Assembly (NCBI RefSeq): GCF_000971275.1
Contig: NZ_LAPV01000166.1
Coordinates: 1-64,000, forward strand
Reading direction: 5' to 3'
Length of the DNA stretch: 64,000 nucleotides
Origin: Devosia psychrophila
GTDB lineage: Bacteria > Pseudomonadota > Alphaproteobacteria > Rhizobiales > Devosiaceae
Positions within the stretch are counted from its first letter, which is position 1, and each line of letters starts with the position of its first letter. The notes below the pieces were generated by a model that was not told the origin of the DNA, ran no database searches, and saw only the letters and a list, made by a program, of their open reading frames with translations. Below, piece by piece: positions 25,781-36,457 of the stretch. The position numbers were made by a program, and so were the translations under genes.

Positions 25781-28291
25781 TCAGAACTCTGCCCAGTCCT
25801 TGTCCACCGCCGGTGCAGCATTGCCGCGACGGAGATAGCTCCCGGCAACGGCCTTGAGCTTGTCCTGCATGCCCCGAATGCCCTGGGCCGGCGCCGGCCT
25901 GGCAACGGGTCGTGGCGCACCGCGTGCCGACTGCTCGTCGATGGTGAAGATATCGACGATGCGGTCCAGCTCGCTGGCCTGGGCTTCGGTCTGCTCGATG
26001 GCGGCATTGGTTTCTTCGACCAGCGCCGCATTGTGCTGGGTCATTTCGTCCATCTGGCGGACGGCGACGTTGACCTCATCGATACCGCTGGCCTGGGCGC
26101 GGCTATCGCGCGAAATGGCTTCGAGCGCGGTGGTATTGTCGCGGATGGCGTCGAGCATGCCAGTCAGCTTGGCGGCCGCATCGGCGACAAGGCGCGAGCC
26201 GCCCCGAACCTCATTAGCCGATTGCTCGATCAGCACCTTCACATCGGCCGAAGCCGAGGCGGCCGACTGCGCCAGACGGCGAACTTCCACGGCCACGACC
26301 GCAAAGCCCTTGCCGGCATCGCCGGCCCGCGCCGCTTCCACCGACGCATTCAGCGCCAGCAGGTTTGTCTGGAAAGCGATATCGTCAATCAGCCCGATGA
26401 TATTGGAAATCTTGGCCGACGACGCGGTGATCCGATCCATCGCGTCTGTAGCCTGCGCCATCACATGGCCGCCCTCTTCGGCAGCTGCCGAGACCGATTT
26501 GGCCTGCACGCTGGCCGCCTCGGCCTTCCTGGCGTTGTCGAGCACGGTACCGGCCAGCTTTTCCATCACCGCCGAGGTTTCCTCGATGGTCGCTGCCTGA
26601 CGCGTGGTGCGTTCGCTGAGGTCATTGGCGCCGGCGAGGATTTCGCCCGTAGCGGTCTTGAGCGCTCCCGAGGTGGTGCGCAGCTGGCCGAGGATTTCGC
26701 CGAGCTTTTCGGCCACGGCGTTGGTATCGGTCTTGAGGCGGGCAAAGGCGCCTTCGTAATCGCCGCGCACCCGCTGGGTCAGGTTGGTATCGGCGAGAGC
26801 CGCCAACACGGAGCCGGTTTCCGACAGGCCGCGATCGACGGTCTCGACCAGGGAATTGACCGAGCGGGCCAGCGCATTGAGTTCGGCATCGGCAAATTCG
26901 GCATCGACGCGGCGGCTGAAGTCGCCGGCAATGGCGGCATCGACCACATTGCCAAAGGCGCGCTGCAGGCTTTCCATCATGCGGGCCCGCTCGGCCTGGT
27001 TGGCAAGCACCTGGGCGGCTTCTGCCTCGGTCATCTGGGCGACCTTCTGGCCGTTCTCGCGGAATACTTCCACGGCACGGGCCATGGCGCCCAGCTCGTC
27101 GGTGCGGTCCGCTCCGCGCACTTCCACTTCGAGGTCGCCCTTGGCCAGGGCCTCCATGGTGTCGGTCAGGCGGGTGATCGGCTTGGTGATGGTCCGCGAA
27201 AACAGCAGGCCCAGCGCGGCGACCACTGCCAATAGGCCAGCGCCGATAGCGAGCATCATGTTGCGCATGTTGGTGACCGGCGCGAGTACCTCGTCGGTGG
27301 CCATGATAGCGACGGCCGCCCAAGGCTGGCCCAAAGTGGTGATGGGTGCGGCCGCGACCAGCATGTCGGTGGCGCGATAGGACGTGGTTTCGCCGTTGGT
27401 CGGCGTGCCTGCCAGCGCTGCATCGAGCACCGGCGTGACAAACGCAGTGACCAGGGCGTCATTGTCCGGCGTGAAAGTGGAATCGGAGCGCAGCATTGTA
27501 TCGGAGCCGACAACCACGACTTCGCCCGATTGTCCCAGGCCCCTGCGGTCGCCGACGACGGCATCGAGCCGCTCCGAGGGTAGCTGCAGCGCCAGAACAC
27601 CGATCTTGCGGCCCTGGGCGTTGAACACCGGCTTGGCAAAAAAGCTGGCCGGCATGCCTTTGGCGACGTCGTAGGGCGCGAAATCCTCGAACACGATGGT
27701 GTCCGGCGTTTCCATCAGAATGGCCTGCTGGAAAGCCTTGCCGAGGGCAGTCGCCGCATAGGGCCCACCTTCGGCGAAACTGGTGCCGAAATCGAGGTCC
27801 TTCCTGACCGAATAGACCAGTGCGCCCTTGAGATCGAACAAATAGAGATCGCGATAGCCGCGCACGGCGATCTGGTTGCGGAAGGCCGCATGCGAGCGCG
27901 TGTGGGGCACGTCATAGGCGCCGGTAGTGCCTAGAGTTTCGAGCGCCGCCAGATCATCCTTGTTGGGATTGTCATCGACATAGAGCTTGCGCACTTCGGC
28001 GGTCGGATCGACCTTGAACTGCAGCCAAGCGCCGCCAAAATCGCGCAGGGCCTGCAACGTAGCCTCCGAGCGCGAGGTAGCGACGAGATCGTCTTCGACC
28101 GATTGCAGGAAGGTGGACACCTGGCTGGCACGCTCACTGGCCAGCGTCAGCAGGTTGGTCTGGGCGGAGCTGCGCAGCGCCTGGCTGCCGATGACATAAC
28201 TGGCCAAACCCACGCCAAGACTAACAAGCAGTGCAGAACCCAGCAGCGCCAATGGCAGCTTGCGGGCAATAGGCATGGAAAATTTGAACAT
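25781..28291 (-). CDS. Methyl-accepting chemotaxis protein (membrane chemoreceptor)
   Basis: An 836-residue transducer. The first membrane helix is at about 13-35 and the periplasmic sensing region (Cache-like, with [13 protein letters not shown] and [13 protein letters not shown]) at about 40-325. A second helix lies near 340-362 ([19 protein letters not shown]), then HAMP ([21 protein letters not shown]). A long linker with a second HAMP-like part is followed by the signalling hairpin around 640-700 ([34 protein letters not shown]). The last five residues, DWAEF, fit the CheR-tethering pentapeptide pattern. GAGGT upstream supports the ATG. No che genes are nearby. Confidence 0.94.
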   Translation of the reverse strand: MFKFSMPIARKLPLALLGSALLVSLGVGLASYVIGSQALRSSAQTNLLTLASERASQVSTFLQSVEDDLVATSRSEATLQALRDFGGAWLQFKVDPTAEVRKLYVDDNPNKDDLAALETLGTTGAYDVPHTRSHAAFRNQIAVRGYRDLYLFDLKGALVYSVRKDLDFGTSFAEGGPYAATALGKAFQQAILMETPDTIVFEDFAPYDVAKGMPASFFAKPVFNAQGRKIGVLALQLPSERLDAVVGDRRGLGQSGEVVVVGSDTMLRSDSTFTPDNDALVTAFVTPVLDAALAGTPTNGETTSYRATDMLVAAAPITTLGQPWAAVAIMATDEVLAPVTNMRNMMLAIGAGLLAVVAALGLLFSRTITKPITRLTDTMEALAKGDLEVEVRGADRTDELGAMARAVEVFRENGQKVAQMTEAEAAQVLANQAERARMMESLQRAFGNVVDAAIAGDFSRRVDAEFADAELNALARSVNSLVETVDRGLSETGSVLAALADTNLTQRVRGDYEGAFARLKTDTNAVAEKLGEILGQLRTTSGALKTATGEILAGANDLSERTTRQAATIEETSAVMEKLAGTVLDNARKAEAASVQAKSVSAAAEEGGHVMAQATDAMDRITASSAKISNIIGLIDDIAFQTNLLALNASVEAARAGDAGKGFAVVAVEVRRLAQSAASASADVKVLIEQSANEVRGGSRLVADAAAKLTGMLDAIRDNTTALEAISRDSRAQASGIDEVNVAVRQMDEMTQHNAALVEETNAAIEQTEAQASELDRIVDIFTIDEQSARGAPRPVARPAPAQGIRGMQDKLKAVAGSYLRRGNAAPAVDKDWAEF

Positions 28292-28389
28292 TGGACCTCA
28301 CCCCGGGCAAACACGTCAGCCTGAATCCTCCGACCGCGTGCATTTGCCGTTAACTTAGGCGAGTTGTCCTTAAATGCGCGTAAAGATGA

Positions 28390-29370
28390 CTACTCGGCGT
28401 GTGCGCCAGCCGGTGCAGTGATCAGATCACCGGCATCGTCGCCTTCGGCCGCCGCTGCGGCGTCGCGCAGGCTGGACCGGGCAGTCGTCGGCGCAGTGCT
28501 GGTCAGCGCGCCAGAAGCCTCGACCTTGGTCAGGATGGCCGCAAGTGAACCAATGGTCGAGCGCAGGTTGTGGCGATGCACCACCATGTCGACCATGCCA
28601 TGCTCATAGAGATATTCCGAACGCTGGAAGCCCTTGGGCAACTTTTCGCGAATGGTCTGCTCGATGACGCGCGCGCCGGCAAAGCCGATCATCGCGCCCG
28701 GCTCGGCCAGATGCACGTCGCCCAGCATGGCGTAGGAGGCAGTAACGCCACCCGTGGTCGGATTGGTCAGCACCACAAAGAAAGGTAAGCCGGCTTCGCG
28801 CAGGCGGAGCACTGCCACGGTGGTGCGCGGCATCTGCATCAGGCTGAGTACGCCTTCCTGCATGCGGGCGCCGCCCGAGGCGACAAACAGCACGAAGGGC
28901 GTCTTGCGATTGGCGGCGGTTTCAAGACCGGTGATGATGCCCTGCCCGGCAGCCATGCCGAGCGAGCCACCCATGAAATCGAAATCCTGGATGGCGACGG
29001 TAACATCGCGGGTAAACAGCTTGCCGGTGGCGACGATGACGCTGTCATCAAAGCCGGTCTTGGCGCGGTTTTCCTTGAGGCGGTCGGGATAACGCTTCTG
29101 GTCGCGGAATTTCAGAGGATCGACCGGCATTGACGCCACCGGCACCAACTCATAGGCGCCATCGTCAAGGAAGGTCTTGAGCCGGTCAGCTGGCTTGATC
29201 TTCATGTGGTAGCCCGAATTAGGCACCACCCACTGATTAGCCTCGAGGTCGCGATAGAACACCATCTCGCCGGACTCGGGGTCCTTGACCCAGAGGTTTT
29301 CGGCGATGTCCGGCCGCTGTCCGAGGATGGAGCGGATTTTGGGGCGGACGAAGTTATCGATCCAGTTCAT
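28390..29370 (-). CDS. accD: Acetyl-CoA carboxylase carboxyltransferase subunit beta
   Basis: A 326-residue subunit that, with AccA, transfers carboxyl from biotin to acetyl-CoA in fatty acid synthesis. The crotonase-like core is intact ([55 protein letters not shown]). The N-terminal zinc ribbon seen in E. coli AccD is replaced by [18 protein letters not shown] and NSGYH, with no cysteine left. The C-terminal 40 residues are Ala/Thr/Glu-rich and probably disordered. Synteny with trpFBA and folC supports the call. Confidence 0.96.
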   Translation of the reverse strand: MNWIDNFVRPKIRSILGQRPDIAENLWVKDPESGEMVFYRDLEANQWVVPNSGYHMKIKPADRLKTFLDDGAYELVPVASMPVDPLKFRDQKRYPDRLKENRAKTGFDDSVIVATGKLFTRDVTVAIQDFDFMGGSLGMAAGQGIITGLETAANRKTPFVLFVASGGARMQEGVLSLMQMPRTTVAVLRLREAGLPFFVVLTNPTTGGVTASYAMLGDVHLAEPGAMIGFAGARVIEQTIREKLPKGFQRSEYLYEHGMVDMVVHRHNLRSTIGSLAAILTKVEASGALTSTAPTTARSSLRDAAAAAEGDDAGDLITAPAGAHAE

Positions 29371-29506
29371 GGCGAGCCTCGCGAAGGGACTGGTGCGTCA
29401 CCTAATGTTCAATTGTGGCGAATGTTATCAGCCCAGAAGCCTGGGGGCAAAGGCGCACGCCACATACCCACAACCATCACCGGCTTCACTCGGATCAAAA
29501 CGGCGA

Positions 29507-30328
29507 TCAACCCCGTGCGCGTTTGACGCCGCTCGCGAGGTCCGCCACCAGATCACGCACTGCCGCAACGGTTTTCTCCGTGGCCTTGCCATCGACCAGC
29601 GTCTTCGCCACAGCATCGACCAACACAGTGCCGACCACGATGCCATCGGCATGCTTGCCGATTTCGGCAGCGTCCTCGGCAGTCTTGATGCCAAAGCCGA
29701 CAGCGACCGGCAGGTCGGTATGGGTCTTGATGCGCTCGACGGCCTCGCCGACGGCACCGCGCGACTTGATGACGGCGCCGGTGACGCCATTCATCGACAC
29801 GTAATAGACAAAGCCCGAGGTGTTCTTGAGCACGGCGGGCAGCCGCTTGTCGTCGGTGGTCGGCGTAGTCAGGCGGATAAAATTGAGGCCAGCCTTGAGC
29901 GCCGGAATACAAAGCTCATCGTCTTCTTCGGGCGGCAGGTCGACGACGATCAGCCCATCGACACCGGCGTCCAAGGCAGCGGCGATGAACTTGTCCACGC
30001 CGAAGATGTAGATAGGGTTGTAATAGCCCATCAGTACGATCGGCGTGGTTTCGTCCTTGCGACGGAAATCCTCCACCATGCCGAGCACGCCGCGCAGCGT
30101 CATGCCACCAGCCAGGGCGCGTTGCCCACCAAGCTGGATGGCCACGCCATCGGCCATCGGATCGGAGAACGGCATGCCGAACTCGATGATATCGGAGCCC
30201 GCCTGCGGCAAACACTCCATGATCGCCTGGCTAGTGGCCAGATCGGGATCGCCGGCCATGACATAGGTGACGAGAGCCGGGCGGCCGGCAGCCTTACACT
30301 CGGCGAAACGCTTATCGATACGCGACAT
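29507..30328 (-). CDS. trpA: Tryptophan synthase alpha subunit
   Basis: A 273-residue TIM barrel that cleaves indole-3-glycerol phosphate. Catalytic Glu is in [15 protein letters not shown] together with the catalytic Asp; the phosphate site is [14 protein letters not shown], and [13 protein letters not shown] is the loop contacting TrpB. The start at 30328 is just after the trpB stop (two-base gap), and a longer reading would overlap trpB. TrpB passes to TrpA in this operon and the two form the alpha2-beta2 complex. Confidence 0.97.
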   Translation of the reverse strand: MSRIDKRFAECKAAGRPALVTYVMAGDPDLATSQAIMECLPQAGSDIIEFGMPFSDPMADGVAIQLGGQRALAGGMTLRGVLGMVEDFRRKDETTPIVLMGYYNPIYIFGVDKFIAAALDAGVDGLIVVDLPPEEDDELCIPALKAGLNFIRLTTPTTDDKRLPAVLKNTSGFVYYVSMNGVTGAVIKSRGAVGEAVERIKTHTDLPVAVGFGIKTAEDAAEIGKHADGIVVGTVLVDAVAKTLVDGKATEKTVAAVRDLVADLASGVKRARG

Positions 30329-30330
30329 GA

Positions 30331-31548
30331 CTACAGCAGCCCCAGGTATTTGCCGACGGATTCCACGTCCTTGTCGCCGCGCCCTGACAGGCACAGAACG
30401 ATGGACTGGTCCTTGCCCATGGTGGGCGCGATCTTCATCAGCTGAGCCAGACCGTGAGCCGACTCGAGCGCCGGAATGATGCCTTCCAACCGGGTGCAGA
30501 GCTGGAACGCTTCGAGCGCTTCGGTGTCGGTGATGGGCGCGTAGGTGACGCGCTTGCTGTCATGCAGGAATGAATGCTCGGGGCCGACGCCGGGATAGTC
30601 GAGACCGGCCGAGATGGAGTGACCCTCAAGGATTTGCCCGGCGTTGTCCTGCAGCAGATAGGTGCGGTTGCCGTGCAGCACGCCGGCGCGTCCGCCGGTC
30701 ATCGAGGCGGCATGGCCGTTCTCGACGTCGATACCGTGGCCGCCGGCTTCGGCGCCATAAATCTTGACTGATGGATCATCGAGGAAGGCATGGAAAGTGC
30801 CGATGGCATTGGAGCCGCCGCCGACGCAGGCGACCACGGCATCAGGCAGCTTGCCCTCGGCCGCCTGGAACTGCTCCTTGAGCTCGATGCCGATTATCGA
30901 CTGAAAGTCGCGCACCATTTCCGGATAAGGATGCGGGCCGGCCGCCGTTCCGATCAGGTAATATGTGGAATCCACATTGGTGACCCAGTCGCGCAAAGCC
31001 TCGTTCATGGCGTCCTTGAGCGTGCCGGCGCCTGCCGTGACGGGCCGCACTTCGGCGCCGAGCATTTTCATGCGCAGCACATTGGGCATCTGGCGTTCGA
31101 CGTCGGTGGCGCCCATGAAGACGACGCAGGGCAGATCGAACTTGGCGCAGACCGTCGCCGTCGCCACGCCATGCTGGCCGGCGCCGGTCTCGGCAATAAC
31201 GCGGGTCTTGCCCATGCGCTTGGCCAGCAGGATCTGGCCCAGGCAATTGTTGATCTTGTGGCTGCCAGTATGGTTGAGCTCTTCGCGCTTGAACCAGACC
31301 TTGGCGCCGCCCAGATGCTGGGTCAGTCGCTCGGCAAAATACAGCGGGCTGGGGCGGCCAGTATAATGGGTGTTGAGGCTCTTGAGTTCGCTAAGATACT
31401 CGGGATCGACCTTGGCGGCGCGATATTCGCGCTCAAGGTCGAGCACCAACGGCATGAGCGTTTCGGCGACGAAACGTCCGCCATAGATCCCGAACCGGCC
31501 CTCCTCATCAGGGCCATTGCGCAGGGAATTGATGCCGGTGGTGTCCAC
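30331..31548 (-). CDS. trpB: Tryptophan synthase beta subunit
   Basis: A 405-residue PLP enzyme that condenses indole with serine. The PLP lysine is in [31 protein letters not shown] carries the catalytic Glu, and [10 protein letters not shown] binds the PLP phosphate. The start is GTG at 31548 with AAGGAT about nine bases upstream. It lies 55 bases after trpF and two bases before trpA, giving an operon trpF-trpB-trpA. Confidence 0.98.
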   Translation of the reverse strand: MDTTGINSLRNGPDEEGRFGIYGGRFVAETLMPLVLDLEREYRAAKVDPEYLSELKSLNTHYTGRPSPLYFAERLTQHLGGAKVWFKREELNHTGSHKINNCLGQILLAKRMGKTRVIAETGAGQHGVATATVCAKFDLPCVVFMGATDVERQMPNVLRMKMLGAEVRPVTAGAGTLKDAMNEALRDWVTNVDSTYYLIGTAAGPHPYPEMVRDFQSIIGIELKEQFQAAEGKLPDAVVACVGGGSNAIGTFHAFLDDPSVKIYGAEAGGHGIDVENGHAASMTGGRAGVLHGNRTYLLQDNAGQILEGHSISAGLDYPGVGPEHSFLHDSKRVTYAPITDTEALEAFQLCTRLEGIIPALESAHGLAQLMKIAPTMGKDQSIVLCLSGRGDKDVESVGKYLGLL

Positions 31549-31603
31549 TGCTGCTATCCTTCGAATTTCGGCCGCATCCGGCCGATTGACCGAAGGGCTT
31601 GGC

Positions 31604-32251
31604 TTATACGGCTGAACGGGCGTTTCGGATGAATGCCTCGATCAACTGCTTGTCCTTGACGCCGGGTGCGCTTTCGACACCGGACGACACGTCCACCCCA
31701 TAGGGACGGACAGTCTTGATGGCTTCCGCGACGGTCTGCGGCGTCAGGCCACCGGAAAGCATGAAGGGGATGGACGGGTCAAGCGCCTTGAGCAGTTCCC
31801 AGTCGAAGGTCTCACCCAGCCCACCCGGCCGGTCAGCACCCTTGGGGGGTTTTGCGTCGAGCAGAATGCGATCGGCCACGTCTACGAAACTGGCTACATG
31901 CGTGACGTCATCGGCAGAACCGATGGGAAGTACCTTCATGATCTCGACGCCGGCGACCGCCCGGATGGCCTCGACACGATGCGGGGTTTCCGGGCCATGC
32001 AACTGGATCCAGTCCGGCCCGAGCGCAGCGACCTCGGCGACACAGGAATTGTCTGGATTGACCAAGACAACGCAGGTCTCGATGCGCCCGCGCGCTTCAG
32101 AGATCAGCGTGCCAAGCCGTTCAATCGTGACATGGCGCGGAGAGCGCACGAAATGCATGAAGCCCACCATGTCGGCGCCGGCGTCGATCGCCACGTCCAG
32201 CATTTCGAGGGTCTTGATGCCGCAAATCTTGATGATCAGGGGATCGGCCAT
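31604..32251 (-). CDS. trpF: Phosphoribosylanthranilate isomerase
   Basis: A 215-residue TIM barrel for the Amadori rearrangement in tryptophan synthesis. [11 protein letters not shown] carries the catalytic Cys, and the Asp lies in LLDAKPPKG. The GLG, MLSGGL and [16 protein letters not shown] segments form the phosphate site and C-terminus. The gene begins nine bases after lapA, so the trp genes share a transcript with the sppA-ihfB-lapA group. Confidence 0.96.
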   Translation of the reverse strand: MADPLIIKICGIKTLEMLDVAIDAGADMVGFMHFVRSPRHVTIERLGTLISEARGRIETCVVLVNPDNSCVAEVAALGPDWIQLHGPETPHRVEAIRAVAGVEIMKVLPIGSADDVTHVASFVDVADRILLDAKPPKGADRPGGLGETFDWELLKALDPSIPFMLSGGLTPQTVAEAIKTVRPYGVDVSSGVESAPGVKDKQLIEAFIRNARSAV

Positions 32252-32259
32252 CTTGTCGC

Positions 32260-32622
32260 TCAGCGCAACTCCAGGAGGTCATCGACTTCGGCCGGCTGGC
32301 CGGATGGAGTCTGGCCGTTGTTGCGGCGCAGGTTTTCCAGCTCGCCATTGAGCTGATGCGCCTCTCGGCGCCAGTGTTTTTCGCCGCGCCGGTGCCGGCT
32401 CTGGGCAAACCATGTGGCAATGCCACCGAGCAGCACTCCGACCAGCAGCACGACATAGAGCACCACGAAAAGCGGAACGCCATAGCCGGGGACGACGGCG
32501 CCTTCGACCGAGACAAAAGGATTAAAATTAATCGCGACAAAATGCCGATTGGCCAAGGCAAAGAGGATCAGGCCCAGGCAAAGCGGGACGAGGATCACCC
32601 AACCGACGATTCTATTAGCCAT
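32260..32622 (-). CDS. lapA: LapA-domain (DUF1049) inner-membrane protein
   Basis: A 120-residue protein with two membrane helices (about 6-26, VGWVILVPLCLGLILFAL, and about 48-70, PLFVVLYVVLLVGVLLGG) and a basic, then helical cytoplasmic tail (SRHRRGEKHWRREAHQLNGELENLRR). This is the LapA layout; E. coli LapA works with LapB in controlling lipopolysaccharide synthesis. No LapB TPR gene is seen beside it. It lies between ihfB and trpF as in many Hyphomicrobiales. Confidence 0.85.
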   Translation of the reverse strand: MANRIVGWVILVPLCLGLILFALANRHFVAINFNPFVSVEGAVVPGYGVPLFVVLYVVLLVGVLLGGIATWFAQSRHRRGEKHWRREAHQLNGELENLRRNNGQTPSGQPAEVDDLLELR

Positions 32623-32652
32623 TAGTCTTTCTGTCCGTTGGAGCTTTGCCCC

Positions 32653-32934
32653 TTACGAGCGGTTGAGCCGCTCGCGGATTTCCTTGCCGGCCTTGAACTG
32701 CGGCACATACTTTTCGCCCACATCAACCTGTTCACCGGTGCGCGGGTTCCGTCCGACACGCGCCGGCCGGTTTTTGACCGAAAAGGCGCCAAAGCCGCGC
32801 AATTCGACACGATCGCCGCGCGCCATCGCATCGCCGATCTCGTCAAGGATCGCGTTGACGATGTTCTCGATATCACGTTGGAAGAGATGTGGATTTTCCG
32901 CCGCGAGCTTCTCGACGAGTTCCGACTTGATCAT
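32653..32934 (-). CDS. ihfB: Integration host factor subunit beta
   Basis: A 93-residue HU/IHF-family DNA-bending protein. [19 protein letters not shown], the dimer helices, [27 protein letters not shown] (the beta-arm with the intercalating Pro) and [16 protein letters not shown] are diagnostic for the beta subunit. The ATG at 32934 has TTGGAG six bases upstream; a TTG four codons earlier is less likely. Confidence 0.96.
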   Translation of the reverse strand: MIKSELVEKLAAENPHLFQRDIENIVNAILDEIGDAMARGDRVELRGFGAFSVKNRPARVGRNPRTGEQVDVGEKYVPQFKAGKEIRERLNRS

Positions 32935-32970
32935 CCCTGGCTCCAATTGCGGCCGTGATTGCTCCCATGA

Positions 32971-33909
32971 TCAGGAGCGCGAGCCAACCTGCCAAAGCGA
33001 AACCAGCCCGTCAAGCGTGATAGGCCCATTGGGAAGACCAAGTGCAGCGCGTGCTTGACCGCCAAGGAAGGTTCCAACCAGATCAAAACCCTGTTCGGGC
33101 TCGGGATAGACGGTCACGACGTCGAGATCATCGGGTAGGTCTCGTTCAGCCTGCAGCCAGGCGATGGCCTCAAGTTCGCCGCCAACGGCGTCGATCAGCC
33201 CGGTATCGACGCCGATACGGCCGGTGATGATGCGACCATCGGCCAGCGCCAGGGTCGCCGGGCGGGAGAGGCCACGCCGTTCTGCCACCACGTCGACGAA
33301 CCACTGGAAGCTGTCATCGACCAAAGCGGCAATCGAAGCGCGCGGCGCGCCGTCCATTGGCTCATCGAAGTCGGGTTCAGCCTTGAGCGGGCCGGACGCC
33401 ACCTTGTCGAAATCGACGCCGATGGTGTCGAGCAGCTTGCCGGCATTGACGTGCTGGTACAATACGCCGATCGAGCCGACGATCGAGAGCCGGCGGGCAA
33501 AGATGCGGTCGGTGGCGATAGCAGTCATATAGGCCGCCGAGGCGCCCAGTTCCTTGATCACTGCCACCGTGGGCTTGGCTTCGCGCAGACGGCCCAGCGC
33601 CTCATACAGCTCCTCGCCGCCGGCCGTAGTGCCGCCCGGAGAGTTGATGGCGACGATGACAGCTTTGACGGCATCGTCTTCGGCGAGGTCCTCGATGACC
33701 TTGAGGCGGTCTGGATCGGTGGCAATGGTGCCGTCGATCACCAAGCGCGCAACGTAGTCGGAGCCCTGGCCCTGCGGCAGGGCAAAGCGGCCCAGGCCAA
33801 TTATGATGGCGATGGCCAATGCGATAAAGGCCAGAGCGCGCCACAGCCCGCGCGACTTGCGGTAGGTCTCGGCCGCAATGGCGGCATGGGGATTGGGCTG
33901 GTCGGTCAT
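32971..33909 (-). CDS. sppA: Signal peptide peptidase SppA (short form)
   Basis: A 312-residue membrane-anchored serine protease that degrades cleaved signal peptides. A membrane helix lies at about 24-44 (ALAFIALAIAIIIGLGRFAL). The ClpP-like fold follows with INSPGGTTAGGEELYEAL, the nucleophile in KELGASAAYMTA, and the Lys of the dyad in KVASGPLKAEPDF. Length matches the short SppA forms of Gram-positives and alphaproteobacteria rather than the tandem E. coli enzyme. Confidence 0.94.
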   Translation of the reverse strand: MTDQPNPHAAIAAETYRKSRGLWRALAFIALAIAIIIGLGRFALPQGQGSDYVARLVIDGTIATDPDRLKVIEDLAEDDAVKAVIVAINSPGGTTAGGEELYEALGRLREAKPTVAVIKELGASAAYMTAIATDRIFARRLSIVGSIGVLYQHVNAGKLLDTIGVDFDKVASGPLKAEPDFDEPMDGAPRASIAALVDDSFQWFVDVVAERRGLSRPATLALADGRIITGRIGVDTGLIDAVGGELEAIAWLQAERDLPDDLDVVTVYPEPEQGFDLVGTFLGGQARAALGLPNGPITLDGLVSLWQVGSRS

Positions 33910-33966
33910 TATTGCCTCATGCTCGTTTGTGACAGCGACGTAGTAGCGACCAAGGACTTTGGCAAG

Positions 33967-34455
33967 TCAGAAGCGGCGCAGCATCAGCTTGGCAGACTGT
34001 TCGTAGCTGGCAAGCTTATCGGCCAGTTCGGGAACTGCCACCGCGCGGAAGCCGTGCTTGTACCAGAAAGGCAGCGAACCATTGATGGCGACGAGGCTGA
34101 CGCTTGGAAAACCGGACAGGCGGGCATGGCGCAGCATGTCGCCGACGATCATGGCGGCGGCGCCGGTTCCACGTGCGGGGTTCAGCAGCGCAAGGTCATG
34201 CACGTAATAGGTGTCGGCATCAGACGGGATGGCGCCAAGCAGCGCATTGAGCGCCGGCAGTTGGCCAAAGGTCCAGGGATGGGACAGCACATAGCCTGCG
34301 GGCTGGCCGTTCATTTCGAGCAATTGCGTACCGTCGGAATAGAGGCGCTGGCGCTCGGCAAAGACCGCGAGGTCTTCCGGAAAAGCGGGATGCACGGTCG
34401 CCGCAATGGCTTCGACCGCCGGCAGGTCAAGCGTGTTCATGGCCCGCCAATGCAT
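33967..34455 (-). CDS. GNAT-family N-acetyltransferase
   Basis: A 162-residue acetyltransferase. The acetyl-CoA loop is PARGTGAAAMIVGDMLRHA, after VHDLALL; GFPSVSLVAINGSLPFWYKHGF is the usual motif B. The substrate is unknown. ATG at 34455 (MHWRAMNTLDLPAVEAIAA) fits the family start; an ATG at 34467 is also possible, but 34518 lies inside the rpsA terminator. The gene lies between rpsA and sppA. Confidence 0.85.
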   Translation of the reverse strand: MHWRAMNTLDLPAVEAIAATVHPAFPEDLAVFAERQRLYSDGTQLLEMNGQPAGYVLSHPWTFGQLPALNALLGAIPSDADTYYVHDLALLNPARGTGAAAMIVGDMLRHARLSGFPSVSLVAINGSLPFWYKHGFRAVAVPELADKLASYEQSAKLMLRRF

Positions 34456-34478
34456 CGTTTTTCTCATGTGTTTGTTAC

Positions 34479-34511
34479 AAAGGAAAAGGCCCACGCTGTG
34501 AAGCGCGGGCC
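34479..34511 (-). terminator. Rho-independent terminator after rpsA
   Basis: Read on the minus strand: GGCCCGCGC, short loop, GCGTGGGCC, then TTTTCCTTTG. It starts 33 bases past the rpsA stop codon. Confidence 0.88.
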
Positions 34512-34543
34512 AGTTCATATTTGGTTCAGAATCCGTTCACCAA

Positions 34544-36259
34544 TTACTTGGTGTCGCGGTCCTTGAGAGCTGCGCCCAGGATGTCGCCCAGCGATGCGCC
34601 CGAATCGGACGAACCGTAATTGGCGACAGCTTCCTTCTCTTCGGCGATTTCGAGCGCCTTGATGGAAAGCTGGATGCGGCTGGTCTTGCGATCGTACTGG
34701 GTGACGCGTGCGTCGACCTTTTCGCCCTTGCTGAAACGCTCTGGACGCTGATCGTTGCGATCGCGGCTGAGGTCAGCACGACGGATGAAGGCAGTCATTT
34801 CGGTGTCCGCGATGCGGACTTCGATGCCGCCTTCGTTGACTTCGACGACCGTGCCGGTCACGACAGCGCCCTTGCGGATGCCACCCTGCTCAGCAGCACC
34901 AGCCGGTGCGTCCGACGTGGTTTCGCCAGTCGACAGCTGCTTGATGCCAAGCGAGATGCGTTCCTTTTCGACGTCAACATCGAGGACCTTGGCCGAAACC
35001 ATGTCACCGCGGTTGTAGTCTTCAAGGGCCACTTCGCCCGACTTCTGCCAATCGAGATCGGACAGGTGAACCATGCCGTCCACATCGCCGTCGAGGCCGA
35101 TGAACAGACCGAATTCGGTCTTGTTCTTGACTTCGCCTTCAATGGTGGAGCCGACGGGGAACTTCTCGGCGAAGCTTTCCCATGGGTTTGCCAGGGTCTG
35201 CTTGAGACCGAGCGAGATGCGACGCTTGTCGGGATCGACCTCGAGCACCACGACTTCGACTTCCTGAGAGGTCGAGACGATCTTGCCGGGGTGGACGTTC
35301 TTCTTGGTCCAGCTCATCTCGGAGACGTGGATCAGGCCTTCGATGCCGGGCTCGAGTTCAACAAAAGCACCGTAGTCGGTGATGTTGGTGACACGGCCAG
35401 TGAACTTGGCTTCGATCGGATACTTGGCTTCGATGCCATCCCACGGATCTGCCTGCAGCTGCTTCATGCCGAGGCTGATGCGATGGCTTTCGTGGTTGAT
35501 ACGGACGATCTGGACCTTGATGGTCTCGCCGATCGTCAGCACTTCGGATGGGTGGTTCACACGACGCCATGCGATGTCGGTGACATGCAGCAGACCGTCG
35601 ATGCCGCCGAGATCAACGAACGCACCGTAATCGGTGATGTTCTTGACCACGCCGTCGACAACCTGGCCCTCTTCGAGCTGCTGGACGATTTCCGAACGCT
35701 GTTCAGCACGCGACTCTTCGAGGATGGCACGACGCGACACGACGATATTGCCGCGACGCTTGTCCATCTTCAGAATCTGGAACGGCTGCAGCACGTTCAT
35801 CAGGGGAGCGATATCGCGGATTGGGCGGATATCGACCTGCGAACGCGGCAGGAATGCAATGGCGCCTTCGAGATCGACGGTGAAACCACCCTTGACCTGG
35901 TTGAAGATGGTGCCTTCAACGCGCTCATTGTTGTTGTACATGACTTCGAGCTTGACCCAGCTCTCCTCACGACGAGCCTTCTCGCGCGACAGAACGGCTT
36001 CACCGGCAGCGTTTTCGACGCGGTCGACATAGACCTCGACGATCGAGCCGACCTTGATGGTGCCGTCACGGCCTGCCTGGCCGAATTCCTTCAGCGCGAT
36101 ACGGCCTTCGGTCTTGAGACCGACGTCGATGATCGCGAGATCCTTCTCGATCGCGACGACGGTGCCCTTGACGACAGCGCCTTCTAGCGGCTCGTTATCG
36201 ACAAACGAGTCCATCAGCAGCGATTCAAAATCTTCTTTCGTCACAGTTTGCTGTGCCAA
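34544..36259 (-). CDS. rpsA: 30S ribosomal protein S1
   Basis: A 571-residue mRNA-binding ribosomal protein with six S1 domains. Repeats are visible from GAVVKGTVVAIEKDLAIIDVG (domain 1) through DGVVKNITDYGAFVDLGGIDGLLHVTD, FTGRVTNITDYGAFVELEPGIEGLIHVSE and IEGEVKNKTEFGLFIGLDGDVDGMVHLSD to a last weaker copy near 450-530. The order aroA-cmk-rpsA is conserved in proteobacteria. The 198-base gap to cmk probably contains its own promoter and leader, but no clear boxes are seen. Confidence 0.98.
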   Translation of the reverse strand: MAQQTVTKEDFESLLMDSFVDNEPLEGAVVKGTVVAIEKDLAIIDVGLKTEGRIALKEFGQAGRDGTIKVGSIVEVYVDRVENAAGEAVLSREKARREESWVKLEVMYNNNERVEGTIFNQVKGGFTVDLEGAIAFLPRSQVDIRPIRDIAPLMNVLQPFQILKMDKRRGNIVVSRRAILEESRAEQRSEIVQQLEEGQVVDGVVKNITDYGAFVDLGGIDGLLHVTDIAWRRVNHPSEVLTIGETIKVQIVRINHESHRISLGMKQLQADPWDGIEAKYPIEAKFTGRVTNITDYGAFVELEPGIEGLIHVSEMSWTKKNVHPGKIVSTSQEVEVVVLEVDPDKRRISLGLKQTLANPWESFAEKFPVGSTIEGEVKNKTEFGLFIGLDGDVDGMVHLSDLDWQKSGEVALEDYNRGDMVSAKVLDVDVEKERISLGIKQLSTGETTSDAPAGAAEQGGIRKGAVVTGTVVEVNEGGIEVRIADTEMTAFIRRADLSRDRNDQRPERFSKGEKVDARVTQYDRKTSRIQLSIKALEIAEEKEAVANYGSSDSGASLGDILGAALKDRDTK

Positions 36260-36457
36260 ATATCTTCTCCGTTGCGCCGGTGGCTGGGGTTGAAGACCGG
36301 ATTCCCGCCATTTCCAAGGAAATGCCGGCGCGCGAGTGCCCGATCGAAACGATGATTTGCGGTATAAGTCTGCGGGCCTCGCTGGATGATTGCCGGGACC
36401 GGACAGTCAAGGATGGATTTGAGTCTTTAGAAGCCGGTCCCTCGAACTGAAAAAGTC

